Source: Saturnia japonica
Lineage: Eukaryota > Arthropoda > Insecta > Lepidoptera > Saturniidae
Assembly (NCBI GenBank): GCA_033032175.1
Contig: CM065323.1
Coordinates: forward strand, 9,858,001-9,922,000
Length of the DNA stretch: 64,000 nt
Direction: 5' to 3'
Below the pieces are notes generated by a model. The model was not told the origin of the DNA. It worked only from the letters and a program-made list of their open reading frames with translations, and did no database searches. Both the position numbers and the translations under genes were made by a program. This document shows, one piece after another, positions 35,201 to 47,480 of the stretch. Position 1 is the stretch's first letter. Every line of letters starts with the position of its first letter.

Positions 35201-38200
35201 TCCAACTGCCGAGAAATTTGCAGGCAGGTGACCAGTGACAAGCGATAATTTATCGCAGTGTTCGTCATTGTTTTAACATTGTACTGTGCTTACCGTTAAA
35301 TAAAGTGCCATCAATTTGCTGCTACTACAAAAAAATACTGAATATTCTAACCTTGCCACTGCCTTTAGAACTCGCTCTGGAACCTCTACTACCAGAACTA
35401 GCACGAGAACCCTTTCCACTTTTCGAACTAGCACGAGAAGAAGCACGGGAAGAAGCCCGTGAGCCAGACTTAGATCGAGATCTCGAACGGTCCGAACCGG
35501 ATCTGTAACATAGAAAACAAGCTAAATTATTAAAAAGTAAAATACGAAACCTGACTAAAACACGACATTTTTTTTAGCTTTTTATTTGATTCCCAGACAT
35601 CATACTTAAATATTATTGTTTGGAATAAGTTCATTAGCCGCAGCGTATGATGCCGCGATCGCTGTGCTTGGCGAATTTTATGCGCGGGGGCAATCGTTCT
35701 GCGCATGCGCTGCGCCGCCCTGGCTTCGTCCGACGGCTCTGCTCGCACGTAGGCACAGTCATACTTCGTGCTAGGACGAAGGTAATATAATAGGACGTAG
35801 GTAATATAATATTTGGTCAGTGGTTATTAATTACGTAACTGCGGCCGCACTCGCGACTATTGTTTCTCGAAGTTTACTTAGAATTCAAGTACCTACGTCG
35901 TTTCGGCTGATTGTATGAAGACGTGATACTGTTTACTTTAGTGGACTGTGATGACTGTGCGCATACGTCATGCAATTGCACGCGTTTCCCTTCCCTGCTA
36001 CACAACCCATCAACCCACCCATGCTTATCGTCATAAGTACCTCGCCACCGCCAACGTTAGTCGGCCACATAGTAGTCGCGCACGAACTTGTATGTCTATA
36101 GTATACAAAAATTACTAAGCTAAATTGCCATATTAGCTTCAAATAAAGCAAATAAGCAAACAAAACAATGTTTTTGAAAAAAAAATGTGTACAACAATTA
36201 GTTTCTATGTTATCACTCTGGTTTACATCTTCACTATTCAAAATTTTAGTCTATGACAACTTCAAGGATGTCTAATAACCATTTCATATAAGTGGGACTG
36301 AAAAAAAAATTGTATGGCTGTATTTTTTTGTACCTTGCCGAACCCGAATGCGCGGATCCAGAACGCGACCTCGACTTCCTCGATCCGGATCGAGATCGAC
36401 TTCTTGATCTGTTCGATCCTTTCGACTTCTCCGAACCCTGAGGTGATTTGGACCCTGACTTAGATCTTGAACGAGACCTGTAATAAATATAACATAACGA
36501 TAATATGATCTGTTAATTAGATGTGGCATTCATACTTTTGTGAAGAAACTTTTTGGTGAGATGGGTTTTAATATGAAAGATTTTAAGAAGAATAAGAAAT
36601 CAAAAAAGCAAGTAATGGGGAGTTTCTGGTAGGATCTTGGAGTGAATGTTGTAGTTTTTATTTTGAATCCATTAACTTAAGTTCTATATTATGTAATATT
36701 GGTAGCATTTTGTGTGATATAGTTTGGTTGTTGTGCATATGTGAAGTGGATTATATATAAATATAAAGTGGAAACATACATTTTGAGATGTCACAAAAAC
36801 TCCGTAGATAGTTCTGATAAGTGATCCACTATCATGTCAGAAGATCCTACTTTATATATTGGTAAATTTTACGAAGGTTTAAAAACATTGACACGGGCGG
36901 GTTTTTTTTCGGCAACAAATTAAAAAGAAGAAACAACTAATGTCAGTGGAAAAACAATATTTTATTTTCCCGTTATTTAACTGAATGCAATTACAATTTA
37001 CGGCTAACACAACATCATTTTGGTAGACGTTATATGAAACTGCAATATCTGTAATTCTTAAACATTCTGATATATTTTTATGGCTTATTTTAATCATAGC
37101 TGATAGACTGGATTTATACGGAGTTTTATATAGAAAAATTACCTTTATCCTTTTAACAATAAACAAACCAGATAATGTGTTTAAACAAAAATATTTTACA
37201 ATAGTTTACCTTTCTTTCTGTTCACTTTGCTCCTGCTTTTCTTCTTCTTCATCTTCTTCCTCATCCTCTTCTTCTTCGTCATCCTCCTGTGATAATGTTA
37301 CATAAGGGTACTTAATTAATTTTGCTATCGCCAACAATCTCTATCTATCTATATCCTTCCTGCACTACACAGAAGTGTCAAGTTTCTTTTTCTAATAGTA
37401 TTTCTTTACTTTAGAAATCCATTGATGCATTTTAAGAATCCGTAACACCGGTGGACAACCTGTGCATAAACAACTGTACCGCATAGGTTCCTCTGCCGTA
37501 TCACGGACTTTTACAAAGGATTTTTTTTTTTTTGTTGTATTTATTAAATCAATAAATAATAACGTTAAATAATATTAAACTATCTGTAAAATCTAAAATT
37601 GCATAATCGTGCGTTCATTTAATGTCGCAATTATAGCACCACTTTTTATATTTAGATGTGTTTGGAAAAATTGTGAAATAAATTGTGTATGACAGTTTAC
37701 TCATAAAAGCGTTTATCAAAGCATCACTGTAGAATTATTGGCCTATTTTATATAATAGGTTTACAATACGCTACAAGAAGCTGCTGAAAACTTATCATTC
37801 CTCTAAGTATTTGACTGCTCCTGAACTTTTACCATCACAATTTTAACCCTATAGTTGCATCACTGAAAGCTCAGGTTCATTAAAGGGATTCAAACAACGT
37901 AGTGTCCATACATGATGCCACTGATCTGTTATTCCTATAATGTTAGTACACAATCATACATAAAAGAGTATGTATACAAAACATCACATGAAACACTCAC
38001 ACACTTTTTTTTTCTTCCTATATCATTTATAGGATTAACGTGACGTGGCCCAAGATGGTGACACGATAAGCCTAGTAGAGTAACTGGTTCTCAAGTGCAG
38101 CTGCCGGAATATACCTAAAAGTGCTTGGCGACAGATTTTCTACTTGAGGGTGGTAGCTAACCAGGTGGGCATTAGTATATACCATATCACCATGCTCTGG

Positions 38201-41178
38201 CTTCATCACGATGTTTTCCTTCACTACTCAGGCTGGTCAGGCACGTCCATCATGCGTCATCATTGCTTCAAAACACTTAACACTAATTAAATACCTGGGG
38301 TGGTTCCAATTGCTTCTCCCTGAGTCGCAGCATACGGTGTTCGGGACCGCTAAGAGGTCGATGAGTCACAACCAGCCGAGTGAGCGCTTGAGCCGCTACA
38401 CCTGCACGCGCTCTTCGCTTTGACAGCCTCACGCGTGTTTCCAACTCATTGTAATATACGCAGTGATTGCGCATCACCTTATGAAATTAACACAACATAT
38501 TTATAAGAACATTGTACTGCAGTAAAACAATTTATATAAAAATAAATATGCTTTTTGGTATGTAAAATCTTAACTCCTTTAATTTTTTATATTGTCAAAG
38601 TTAATGAACCAACAACATTTCAAAGCTTATGTTCCCTGCTAATGACGAAAAATAGACTAAACATGTATGAAGTAGTTTTTTATATGACAAAGGAGGCAAA
38701 CAAGCGTACGGCATGCCTGATGTTAAGCGGCTATCGTAGCTTATGGACGCTTATAACACCATAGCTACCATGGGCAAGTTGCCGACCTTAAAGACCCCTT
38801 CTCCAAGGAGCTCTGGGTACTCTACGCACTGTAGAAACACAAAACAAGGTTATTTAACCGCGATCTTCTGTAGGGTGGAGGTATTCCACTTGTCAGGTTG
38901 CCCCAAGTAGAGAAAAATCTTCAAAGAAATTTCTCTGTACCCTTCCTCTCTTTACATTATCTATCAACAATTTGTTTAACTGTGTTAATTAGGAAAACAG
39001 CTGCTAGTTTGTTAACATTCTATAATGTGTAAAATATTCAAATAGGTAAGAAGGAAGAAGTAGCTTATCCTGAAGGACAAAAGCAAAATAAATAAAAAAT
39101 CTAATACATAAATAGAAGATCTATTTGAGTGAAATATTTATTTACGTAATATTGTTTGATTTTAAAGTAAGCATAGACAATAAATAAGAAAGGAGACAGC
39201 TAAACAACATTAAAAGGAGTTTTTGGCGAGATCATTGTCAGGAAGTGAATTTTATAAATTACTCATAAACTTCAATTATTTAGCCATTGTATATTACACA
39301 ATAATGGTAGTATTTTGCATAATATAGCTTGGTTATTGTGCTCAAGTGGATTAGAAATAATAACACAAACAGGAATTCTGACATGTAAGAAAATTTTGTT
39401 ATAATACAAAAATCACTAGAAGACACTATCTTACAATGAAATAAATTACCCAATTCATAATGTAAGTAATAATTATTAATAATGAAGATTGCTTGCCAAA
39501 ATAGGTAAAAATTGATTGTGTGGTTTTATGAAACCACGGTAAAAGTGAAACTTTTTTTCACATTATAGACATTTAACTAAAAATTCACAAATGAGTAATA
39601 GTCTATACACTACACGGTCAGTTGCTGCGAACTATAGGCGCCGCCATCCCTACTCCGCGGTCGACCGTCACGCGACATGCAACACACAGACCAAAAATTT
39701 TGAGACAATCTAATAAAAGTTTCACTTTAAAAAGAAGAGCATTAAAAGCATGGAGCTCACCAAGAAATAATTTTCTTCATAACCTTTTGAGGCTTTGCTC
39801 TTTACATTCCAGTTGTACTCCCTAGCCATCTTGTACTCATATGTGTCACCATCCATGTACGGAATGCTTTCAGCAATATCACGTCGACGCTTCTGTATGG
39901 TCTCTTCAGTTGGCAGACAATATGCTACAAACTGTTCACCGCTTTCATCCATCACACCTCTGTAATAAAAAAAAATTAGTTATCCAAATCTGTGTCCAAA
40001 TAGATTTTTTTTTTAATGTATATTTGCACACAAATTATACACAACTTACAATCTATTTAGTTGAGAGTCAGAGTAAATTATTTGCCATAAAATTTTTCAT
40101 CTTTCCAAAGTGAGAAAGTTTAAACAAAGTGTGCCATGGAACGTTTTGTAAATTCAAAAAATTCAGTAAAACTAGCTAAATTCTCTATACTACTATACAA
40201 CTTACCGAATCATGGCCTGGGACATAGCCTCAATCTGTCCAGCAATATTTTTATCAGATGGAGCTGGGTCCGTATCAAATATGACTTGTGCACATGGATA
40301 CTTCCACATCTCAAAGTCAGGAAACACTGGCATGATCTCAACTGGAGTGACTCCTGGCTTACTGTAATGCTTCTCAATAGGTTTTTTGTTGTCATCGAAA
40401 GTCTTTTCAATAGCTTTAATCTGGCTATCACGATCCATATATAATGTCTCCTCACTAAATATCTTTTTGACATTGTAGCCAACTTTCGCTTCAACCTAAA
40501 ATAGTTTTTTTTAATACATGTAACTTGCTTTATTTTAATTTGTATTTCAATAAAAATAAAGGAATCTTAATGAACTACTGATTTTTTGGAAAATATCTTG
40601 ATATAAAATATGAAACAAAAAAATTTATAATACTTATTATTACTTATTAACTGTAAATCAATATACCTTTTCCATGCTCTGAGGTTGAAATCTTGTCTGT
40701 TCTGTAGATATATATTCTGAGCGACGCAGCCAGGAAACACTTTTAGCATGATGACGTGATCTTTTTGAATCTTGGGGTGTAAGGACATCGTCTTCTAGCA
40801 ATTTCTCATCTGCTGGGTCTAATACAGCGTTACCATCTCCCTGGTATATATCACGATTGATCAAGTCTATATGGACTCCCAAATCGTGTTCTGTAAGTAC
40901 TTCATACCGATATGTTTTCTCCAAAGATGTTGGATTATATTGAATGAATCGAGTTGAAGGAAACGGGTATGTTATGAATTTTAAATCAAATGGTATATCT
41001 GGTAACGTATTACAGTACTTCACTCGTGTAACGAGCTCGGACCTGCGGAATAAGCAATGTTTACAACGTGTAAAAGAAAGTTTTTCACAATCATTATAAT
41101 AAAAACCAACCTTCTTTCTCCTGTTCTTTGTGGACGTTTCTCCCTGTCCGGTTCAGTTGTCTGTACTGTTGGAGGCAT
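32274..41178 (-). CDS. PAF1: RNA polymerase II-associated factor 1 (PAF1), complete, 10 exons
   Basis: Exons on the reverse strand are 41178-41111, 41042-40667, 40495-40206, 39959-39761, 38477-38295, 37286-37210, 36477-36334, 35502-35352, 33317-33120 and 32330-32274. All have GT-AG introns and consistent phases, giving about 580 aa. PAF1 is the scaffold of the PAF complex, which rides with RNA polymerase II in the nucleus, supports elongation and is needed for H2B ubiquitination and H3K4/K79 methylation. The conserved core runs from 1 to about 372: [37 protein letters not shown], then [38 protein letters not shown] and [16 protein letters not shown]. An acidic Glu/Asp run follows (about 373-390). 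The tail (about 398-580) is rich in RS, GS and RASS repeats. The Drosophila orthologue is antimeros (atms). Introns contain repeats S, G, K and L. A LINE sits 150 bp upstream of the ATG. Confidence 0.96.
32695..33070. repeat. Degenerate (tatccg)-type sequence in PAF1 intron 9
   Basis: The words tatccga, atccgta and catatcc recur many times over about 375 bp (ccgtaaccgaaac, atatccgaaaccgt, gatatccgat, catatccgtcc, tccatatccag). It may be a decayed minisatellite or a variable repeat core. Confidence 0.5.
33330..35025. other. PAF1 intron 8, left part: nothing recognised
   Basis: AT-rich intron sequence. Short ORFs are shadows or random. A repeat K copy follows at 35030. Confidence 0.35.
35030..35285 (-). 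repeat. Dispersed repeat K, reverse copy
   Basis: The reverse complement has 'gatccctactacctcgctta', 'aaacatacactggttgatcc', and 'agtgtgccactatagcgtgt', aligned with 4690-4865. Confidence 0.45.
35635..35900. other. GC-rich island in PAF1 intron 7
   Basis: A GC-rich stretch (gccgcagcg, gatgccgcgatcgctgtgc, ctgcgcatgcgctgcgccgc, gcggccgcactcgcgac) with two near copies of 'aggacgaaggtaatataat'/'aggacgtaggtaatataat'. It resembles the GC-rich ends of DNA elements elsewhere in the window. No terminal repeats were established. Confidence 0.35.
36560..36840 (-). repeat. Dispersed repeat L, PAF1 intron 6
   Basis: Blocks 'ggtaggatcttggagtgaat', 'gtaatattggtagcattttg', 'tgatatagtttggttgttgt', 'gaagtggatta' and 'tcacaaaaactccgtagata' match 50300-50560 in order. 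Confidence 0.65.
38040..38250 (+). repeat. Dispersed repeat S, PAF1 intron 5
   Basis: The longest unbroken copy: 'gtggcccaagatggtgacac', 'gataagcctagtagagtaac', 'caagtgcagctgccggaata', 'gtgcttggcgacagattttc', 'ggtggtagctaaccaggtgg', 'cttcatcacgatgttttcct'. It ends close to PAF1 exon 5. Confidence 0.65.
38690..38970 (-). repeat. Dispersed repeat G, PAF1 intron 4
   Basis: The reverse complement shares 'ggtgga.tacctccaccctac' and 'agaagatcgcgg' with 63540-63790, and 'aaggtcggcaac' with 3755-4045 and 7440-7560. Confidence 0.6.
39205..39390 (-). repeat. Dispersed repeat L, PAF1 intron 4
   Basis: Blocks 'agtttttggcgagatc', 'ggtagtattttgcataatat', 'agcttggttattgtgct' and 'aagtggattagaa' match other copies. 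More diverged than 36560-36840. Confidence 0.5.
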
Positions 41179-41328
41179 TTTTTGTGGATCACTTCATTTC
41201 AAAAATCACCAAATATTTTACTTTACAAACGCAAGGATTCTCGTAACGCTTCTGTATCTTCTTTTTCCTTTTGACTTTGAAGTTTGACTGTCAAATATTG
41301 TCATTGATGATTGACGGCGTCAATTTGG
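41179..41328 (-). promoter_or_regulatory. PAF1 promoter-proximal region
   Basis: Only 150 bp separate the PAF1 ATG from the LINE insertion site. This stretch must hold the 5' UTR and any core promoter native to the gene. No TATA box is evident. Confidence 0.45.
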
Positions 41329-42022
41329 CGCTATTGACACTTCTTCTTTTTTTCTGTATAAATAGCAACGTATGTGTAAACACAATTCTGCCAACGTCAC
41401 GTATATAGAACCATAAACGAAGGGGATTTATCGTAAACGATGGCCTGTTTATTAATTTAAAATGTATCCAGTCCGGGCTATCCAAAAACAAACACAAAGA
41501 AAACACAACACAATACACATAATAATCAATCCTACAACATTTATTACATAACTATAATCTATAGAATGAGATTACAAACATGCACGAAATTACTTTACCA
41601 TCTACAGTTTAATTTTGTTAATTGTGATAAATTTTGACAAGAATTCTACTATGAAAAGGTTATCGGGGACGAGCGTTAGAAGGCACATAAGGTTAGTAGG
41701 ACGAGGAATACAAGGAGCCTCAAGGAGGTAAAGCATTGTAGCGGGACTCGCGGCCGCTCGGAATCGGTCGGCTGCGACCCGCGTCGCGCTTCGTCCGAGT
41801 TCGGTTTTTACTTATATTGCAGTCAAAGAATATACTACTCTCTACTAATTGCAGTGGTCTGCCAAGTCCGACGTCGGAAGGCCGCGCACACGCGCTCCGA
41901 ACAATAGGGATTTAAGTATCGCGTAACGGTTTGGAAGTGTATAAACTATAATATATATTAATAATTATAATAACATATAGTATGTACAAACTTTGGTTAC
42001 GAAATAAATAAGTGCACATACA

Positions 42023-45000
42023 TTATATGTGGTTAGTTATTTTTATACCCCACAGCATCATAAAGGGAGAATCTATTCCTGATACAGTTAAAAAATATGT
42101 GATCAGAAGAACCTTCCTCCAACCACATTCACATAAAGAATGATCCCTGATCCTTGTTTTGGCCAGATGAATCGGGGTGCAGGCGTGATTAAGGCGAAGG
42201 CGGCAGATTATGGAAGTAACATATTTACTAATATACCGATGTTTAAAAAACCATGGTTTTGGGGGGATGTTAATTTGGATAGAGCCATAGTGTTTGCCTT
42301 TTAACTTTCTGGATAAATTCCAATCTTTTTGCCATGCATCAATCATTCCCGTTTTATTCAATGCGCATATATCGCTCATGTAAACCCTATAGTGGTCCAT
42401 GCATCCAGAGTGGACAGCGTTCTTAGGGCAGGAGTCTACCGTTTCATTGCCTGAGATGCCACAGTGTCCCGAAATCCAGGTAAGTACCACATCCAGACCT
42501 AAAGTGCGACACTCATACAAGGCTTTTCTAATATTTAATATAACCGGATGCCTAAAATTGGAACGGAAAGGGTTGGAGATAATTGCTTGTAGACAGCTTT
42601 TACTGTCTGTAAAAATAATGGACCTATTAAACTTGTGAGAATATATAAATAAAATGGCTTCAAGTATGGCGATAGCTTCCCCAGTGAATACCGTGGTGAT
42701 ATGAGGACATTTGTAGTTTAATATAATTCTATATTTTGACCACCAAACAGCAGCACCAACATGTCCAAAATTAAGTGGCTTTGAAGCATCAGTGAAGATT
42801 GGTATCCATCCTTCCCAGTCTTTAACTAGCTGTTCTTGGAATTTCCTGTTAGCCTCAACTGTGTCACTATAAATACCAAAATCCTTTATAACATATGGTT
42901 GGAAAGTAAGTGCCGAATAATTTGTGAGATATAAGGGATTAATAACAGATTTAAAAATAGGTTTTGAAAGTCTATTAATTTTAATAAAGGACTGGAGGAT
43001 ACAGGGAAGTAAAGGATGATTTGAATTTTAAAAAGTTTCGAGAGAAACCGGTCAGACAGGAATTGTCGCCGAAGGTATAGTTGCGGATCAGCGCATTCCA
43101 CTTGTAATGCATTTCCTGGAGATGAACTCATAGCATCTATGATTATTCTCAGAGGCCGGATATAAATCCCATCTAATTTCGCACTTCACATCCACTTTAC
43201 TGCAAGGATCCAGTAAAAAGGACCCATAATCCAGGTGACTGCGAACAATATCATTATAAATAAATTTCTGAGAGTAAGAATGTGCCCCCACCAAACACCA
43301 GATAAGGTTCGGAGAATGTTAATTGATTTTTCGCATTTCTCTATAACAAAATTACTGTGCGGCACAACTGTTAACTATTTGTCTAACATTATACCAAGAA
43401 ATTTAACCTGATCCTTCAGTGGAATAGTTTCACCTTTATACAATATCTCTATATCTGGAGCCAGTCTTTTTTTGGTGAACTATGACAGCTGAGCATTTAG
43501 GAACTGATAAAGATAGGCCATGGTCTGAAAGCCACTGTCCCAAATAGAACAGAGCTGTATTAAATTTATTAGTCGCAATAGGAATATAAGGGGATGCAAC
43601 ATATAATACTACGAAGAACATTATCATAAGCAGATGCCACATCTAGAAATACACCAACCAAAAATTCCTTCTTTTGAAAGGAGCGCCGTATATCTGTAGT
43701 GATTATGCTAAGGTTGTCTATGGTGGACATTTTTTTTTTAAAACCTGTTTGTGACTTAGCTAACAAGCCATTATTTTGAACAAACCACTCTAATCGGTTT
43801 TTAACCTTATGCTCCATGATTTTGGAAAGGGTGCAAGAAAGGGTTATAGGTCTATAGGATTGAGAATCTGAAGAGTCTTTACCATGTTTGAGTATTGGAA
43901 CAATAATCTGTGATTTCCATGAAATGGGGATCACACTTTTAGAATAAAAAATATTAACTATGTTCAGGAAGAAGAGTTTTACCTTTACATTACTTTTAGT
44001 AAGGAAGGAATAGGGTACAAAATCAATCCCCGGGGAAGAGTTAACAAGATTTTCTAGGAAATATTGCAGTTCATTTAGGGAATAATCAGAGTCCAACCAA
44101 TGAGTTGCAGAGGATGGAGCAGGAAAGTTTTGAAAAAGTGTAAGCGAGTTTCCAGGGAGAGAATTTAAATGTGGTACAATAGAAGGTGCTATTTTATCAG
44201 AAAATTCTTCGACCCAAGAAGAAATGTCTTTAGAAGTTATATTTTCTACATTATAAGCCCCCCGATATCTCCTTATTTGCTTCCAAATTACTGTAGAGTG
44301 GGTGAGGGGACTTAAGCTTTCACAGAAACGGATCCAACATCTTCTCTTTTTAAGTCAACAATCTTCTACAACGTGCTGCTGTTTGTTGATACTTAAGGAA
44401 GTTAGGAATTGTCATGGAACAGTTATATATGATTTCAGCTTCCTTTCTTTCACGTACAATGTCAGTGCATTCAGAGTCCCACCAAGGAGGAGAAATTTTG
44501 TAAGAAAGGGTATTTTGCTTTTTAGGAATGTGGGAGTCAGCTGTTGAAATTAATGTTTCCATAAATGAGGAATAGGAATGGAGGATGTTATTGCAATTAG
44601 GGGCAGGGATAAGATTTAGATTGGAGTCAAGGGAAGCAGCATAGGATATCCAGTCAGCGCTATTGAGATTGTATCTATGAGTAGAATAAGACTTATGCCT
44701 TGGAGTGGTTTTACTTGGCATAGTAATTACAATGGGATAGTGATGACTTCCATGGGAATCCCTAACCACTTCCCATGAAAGTAAAGGCGCGGGTAACGGT
44801 GAACATAAAGTTAAGCCCACTGCGCTTCTGAGTCTTGGAAAGGAGAAACTCTACGGGTTGGAGACCCGTCATTAATTACACAGATATTAAGTTCATCAAA
44901 ACTTTCCAATAGAGATGCAATAAAAAGGTCAGAATGATAGGATGTGTAAGGATAGGAAGGATATATCGAATGCTCTGATGGCCACAGCATTGATATTTGA

Positions 45001-45252
45001 ATTATGTGTGGGTAAAGGGATTTGGGAGAAGCTGAAAAACCACCTTACAAATAAGGCAGTATCTGCGTATCCATCATCTCTGTCATCCCGAATACATGAA
45101 TAGCCAGGAACCGAAAACGAGAACCGTGGCAATAGCCAAGTCTCCGCGAGAGCAATGACAGATGGTACGTATTTTGAGATCAAAAGCATCAAGTAATGTT
45201 TTTTGTTTTTAATGCTTTGACTATTCCATTGCACTATCCTTAAGGGATCCAT
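42023..45252 (-). pseudogene. LINE ORF2: endonuclease, reverse transcriptase, RNase H
   Basis: Starts at ATG 45252 with an endonuclease (LRIVQWNSQSIKNKKHYL; IALAETWL at about 45150), continues with a PPWWDSECTDIV linker block (about 44480), then the reverse transcriptase: WKSQIIVPILKHGKDSS, YRPITLSCTLSKIMEH, LAKSQTGFKKKMSTIDN and FLDVASAYDNV (motif A, about 43630). The frame then jumps to LYVASPYIPIATNKFN, so motifs B and C, including the F/YADD box, are missing. RNase H residues are visible: IFTDASK, TGEAIAI, IFTDSKS and GHCGISGNETVDS (about 42780-42430). A broken zinc-finger-like end (LCECGWRK) precedes the stop at 42023. Several frameshifts occur. The ORF overlaps the end of ORF1 by 32 bases. 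Confidence 0.85.
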
Positions 45253-46664
45253 TTTTGTTGGAAAGAGATACTATCTTGTTTAGTTTATGGGCAACGTTGG
45301 TCAGTAAGCAATATTCATATTTGGTGATAATATTCAAGAGTAGTGTGAGCATGATGTCAAGTAAGTTATCATTTCCTGTTATATCAGGCTGACAGGAGGC
45401 AGCCTGGTCTCCTGAGGAGAGAGCACAACCATTAGGTAGCGAGGAAGACAAATCATTAACAATAGCCTGTCAATAACAATAGTCTATCGTATGATTTACC
45501 GCTGAGAATCTTTGGACGAGGTTTAGTAAAAGTAGTTTTTTTGTAAGATGTGGTAAGAGGTTGTTGAGTTGATGTGTGATTAGAAGTAAGTACAGGAGTA
45601 AATAACTGTTGTGCCACTTCTGCATAGTTTCTGCGCACCGAGGGAAAACACAGGGAAGCTTCCTCATATTGATACATTGTCCTGAGATATCATAACTTTG
45701 ATTGACTTTTGGCGCAAGTGTTCAGGACATGCATTGTCAGTAGCCAAGTGGTTACCTGTACATAAGATACAGGTACTTGATTGCAGTGATACAGTACATT
45801 CATTTCCAACGTGTGGTTGTCCGCATCGGAAACAGCGAGGTTTCGACCTGCATTGTGTCTTTATGTGTCCAAATCTACAACAATTCTGACACTGTATAAC
45901 TATACAGTATGGTACAGTACACTACAACTGGGTAGGAATACATTTCAACAGGGAGAGAAGTATAATATGAATATACTCTTTCTGGTAGAAGTTGGCCTTT
46001 AAATGTCAAAACTACCGACTGTGTAGGGACCCAGTTGATGTTTCCTTCTGACGATGTTTTCCTGTTAAGTCTGCGTGCTTTCAAAACAAAACCACACCCA
46101 ACCGGCAGTTCGAGTGAATTAATCAGTTCATCCATGGACCAGTCCACCGGAACTCCACGGACAAGACCCATCCTGGTGATATTGTATGTGGGGATCATTC
46201 TCTTGTAATTATTTTGTAATAGAATATGATTCTCCAGAAAGTTATTAGCATCTACAGCCGATTTAAAAACTATAGCAATTTTGTTTCTTCCTGCTTTTTT
46301 TACCCCATCACTACAAATTTTTTTTAAAGATATTGTTTGTATTTAATCATTTACCAAATTTTATAGGTCTGATAGATAATCCTGCCGACAAATCTGGCTC
46401 AATCCTAGACACGTGAACTAGGAAGGGGCCTTTATCCGCATCATTATACTTCCCAATAGAAGATGTAAAGGTAGGCTGTACATACACGTTCTGAATGGAT
46501 GGTGAGGCCATGTATGGATCTTTAATTGTCTTTTTACCTGCGTTAATTATTTCGCTATCCTGGCTACCCTCTAGAGGTCTTTTGGTGGCTAATGGAGTAC
46601 GGTTTATTACATGACTTGTTATTGGACCGCCTGGGTCTGGCGGGTCCGGTGGGTGTAACTCCAT
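45221..46664 (-). pseudogene. LINE ORF1: gag-like RNA-binding protein
   Basis: Starts at ATG 46664 with a Pro-rich N-terminus (MELHPPDPPDPGG). A fold resembling an RNA-recognition domain (ITRMGLVRGVPVDWSMDELI, about 46190-46130) is followed by a run of CCHC zinc knuckles at about 45895-45700 (CRFGHIKTQC, CFRCGQPHVGNEC, CILCTGNHLATDNAC). The C-terminal part ends at a TAG at 45221-45223. Frameshifts split it into several frames. It would coat the element's RNA. A perfect hairpin covers the start codon. Confidence 0.8.
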
Positions 46665-46686
46665 TGTATAAAACAATGGAGTTACA
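46654..46686. other. Perfect 13-bp hairpin over the LINE ORF1 start codon
   Basis: tgtaactccattg and its exact complement caatggagttaca flank a 7-base loop. On the LINE strand the ORF1 ATG (46664-46662) is within the 3' arm. Confidence 0.85.
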
Positions 46687-47480
46687 TAGGTTAATATTAA
46701 ATAACAACTTACAAGGCTAACTGCAACACAAAACCACTACCGAATAACCCGGCTTTAGATAAAAGAAGTAACAATAAAACCAAAAATATTTTTTCAATCT
46801 CACTGATACATGTACAGCCTACACCTGCTCCAAACGGAATCCCGCTATTGACACTTCTTCTTCTTTAACTTTTGGAGGGTTCAATAATAATGCTGGTCAG
46901 TAGGGCTATACCACATTTACTTTGTAATAAAATAATACAGGTTTTAGTACATAACGTGACGTGAAAACAATAGTCTGAATTTTCTATTATCTCTCTCATA
47001 TGTCATCACTCATCACCCAAGTATTTTTAATATTAACGATTAGAAACAGTCAGTACAAAAATAGTGGCGAATGAGGCGCCACAAACTAATGGCAACGGCA
47101 ACGAGTGTGTAAACACAATTCCGTCAATGTCACGTTGTGCAGGATAGCAGGAAAACAGCGCAAACGCTGCAGTAGGCGTGGCCTGCCACAAGAGCAAGAT
47201 CGCGTCACAAGTGCGAGCGAGACGCACTATATGTTTAGTTTATATCATATTTATAGCCTTTATATGTATTGTTTTTAAGTTATTGTTAAATTATTAGAAA
47301 ACCTTTTAGTTTCAACACACGAATATAGTTTTGTATAACCAATAGAGATATAGATAATAAGAAACACATTTTGCCATGGAGGGGACTTCTTACTCACGCC
47401 GCACTGTCGCCCCTCCAACAAGACCCGCTTAGCCGCCCCGTCGAGCGCCATAAAAGGCCGCGCTCCGCGGTACCAATTCA

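Larger units (their letters stand above)
41349..46842 (-). mobile_element. I-clade-like LINE, near full length, inactive
   Basis: The 5.5-kb non-LTR retrotransposon is on the reverse strand, bounded by a perfect 20-bp target-site duplication, cgctattgacacttcttctt, at 41329-41348 and 46843-46862. It has a short A-rich tail at its 3' end. It contains ORF1 (zinc-knuckle protein) and ORF2 (endonuclease, reverse transcriptase, RNase H). The RNase H domain and CCHC ORF1 favour the I/R1 group. Frameshifts, stops and a deletion in the reverse transcriptase disable it. About 670 bp follow ORF2, including a GC-rich patch at 41740-41900 of unknown origin. Confidence 0.85.

Noticed and set aside
40136..40494. 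Forward and second reverse frames over PAF1 exon 3
   Set aside because: They are shadows. The exon with correct splice sites and conserved PAF1 motifs is 40495-40206 on the reverse strand.
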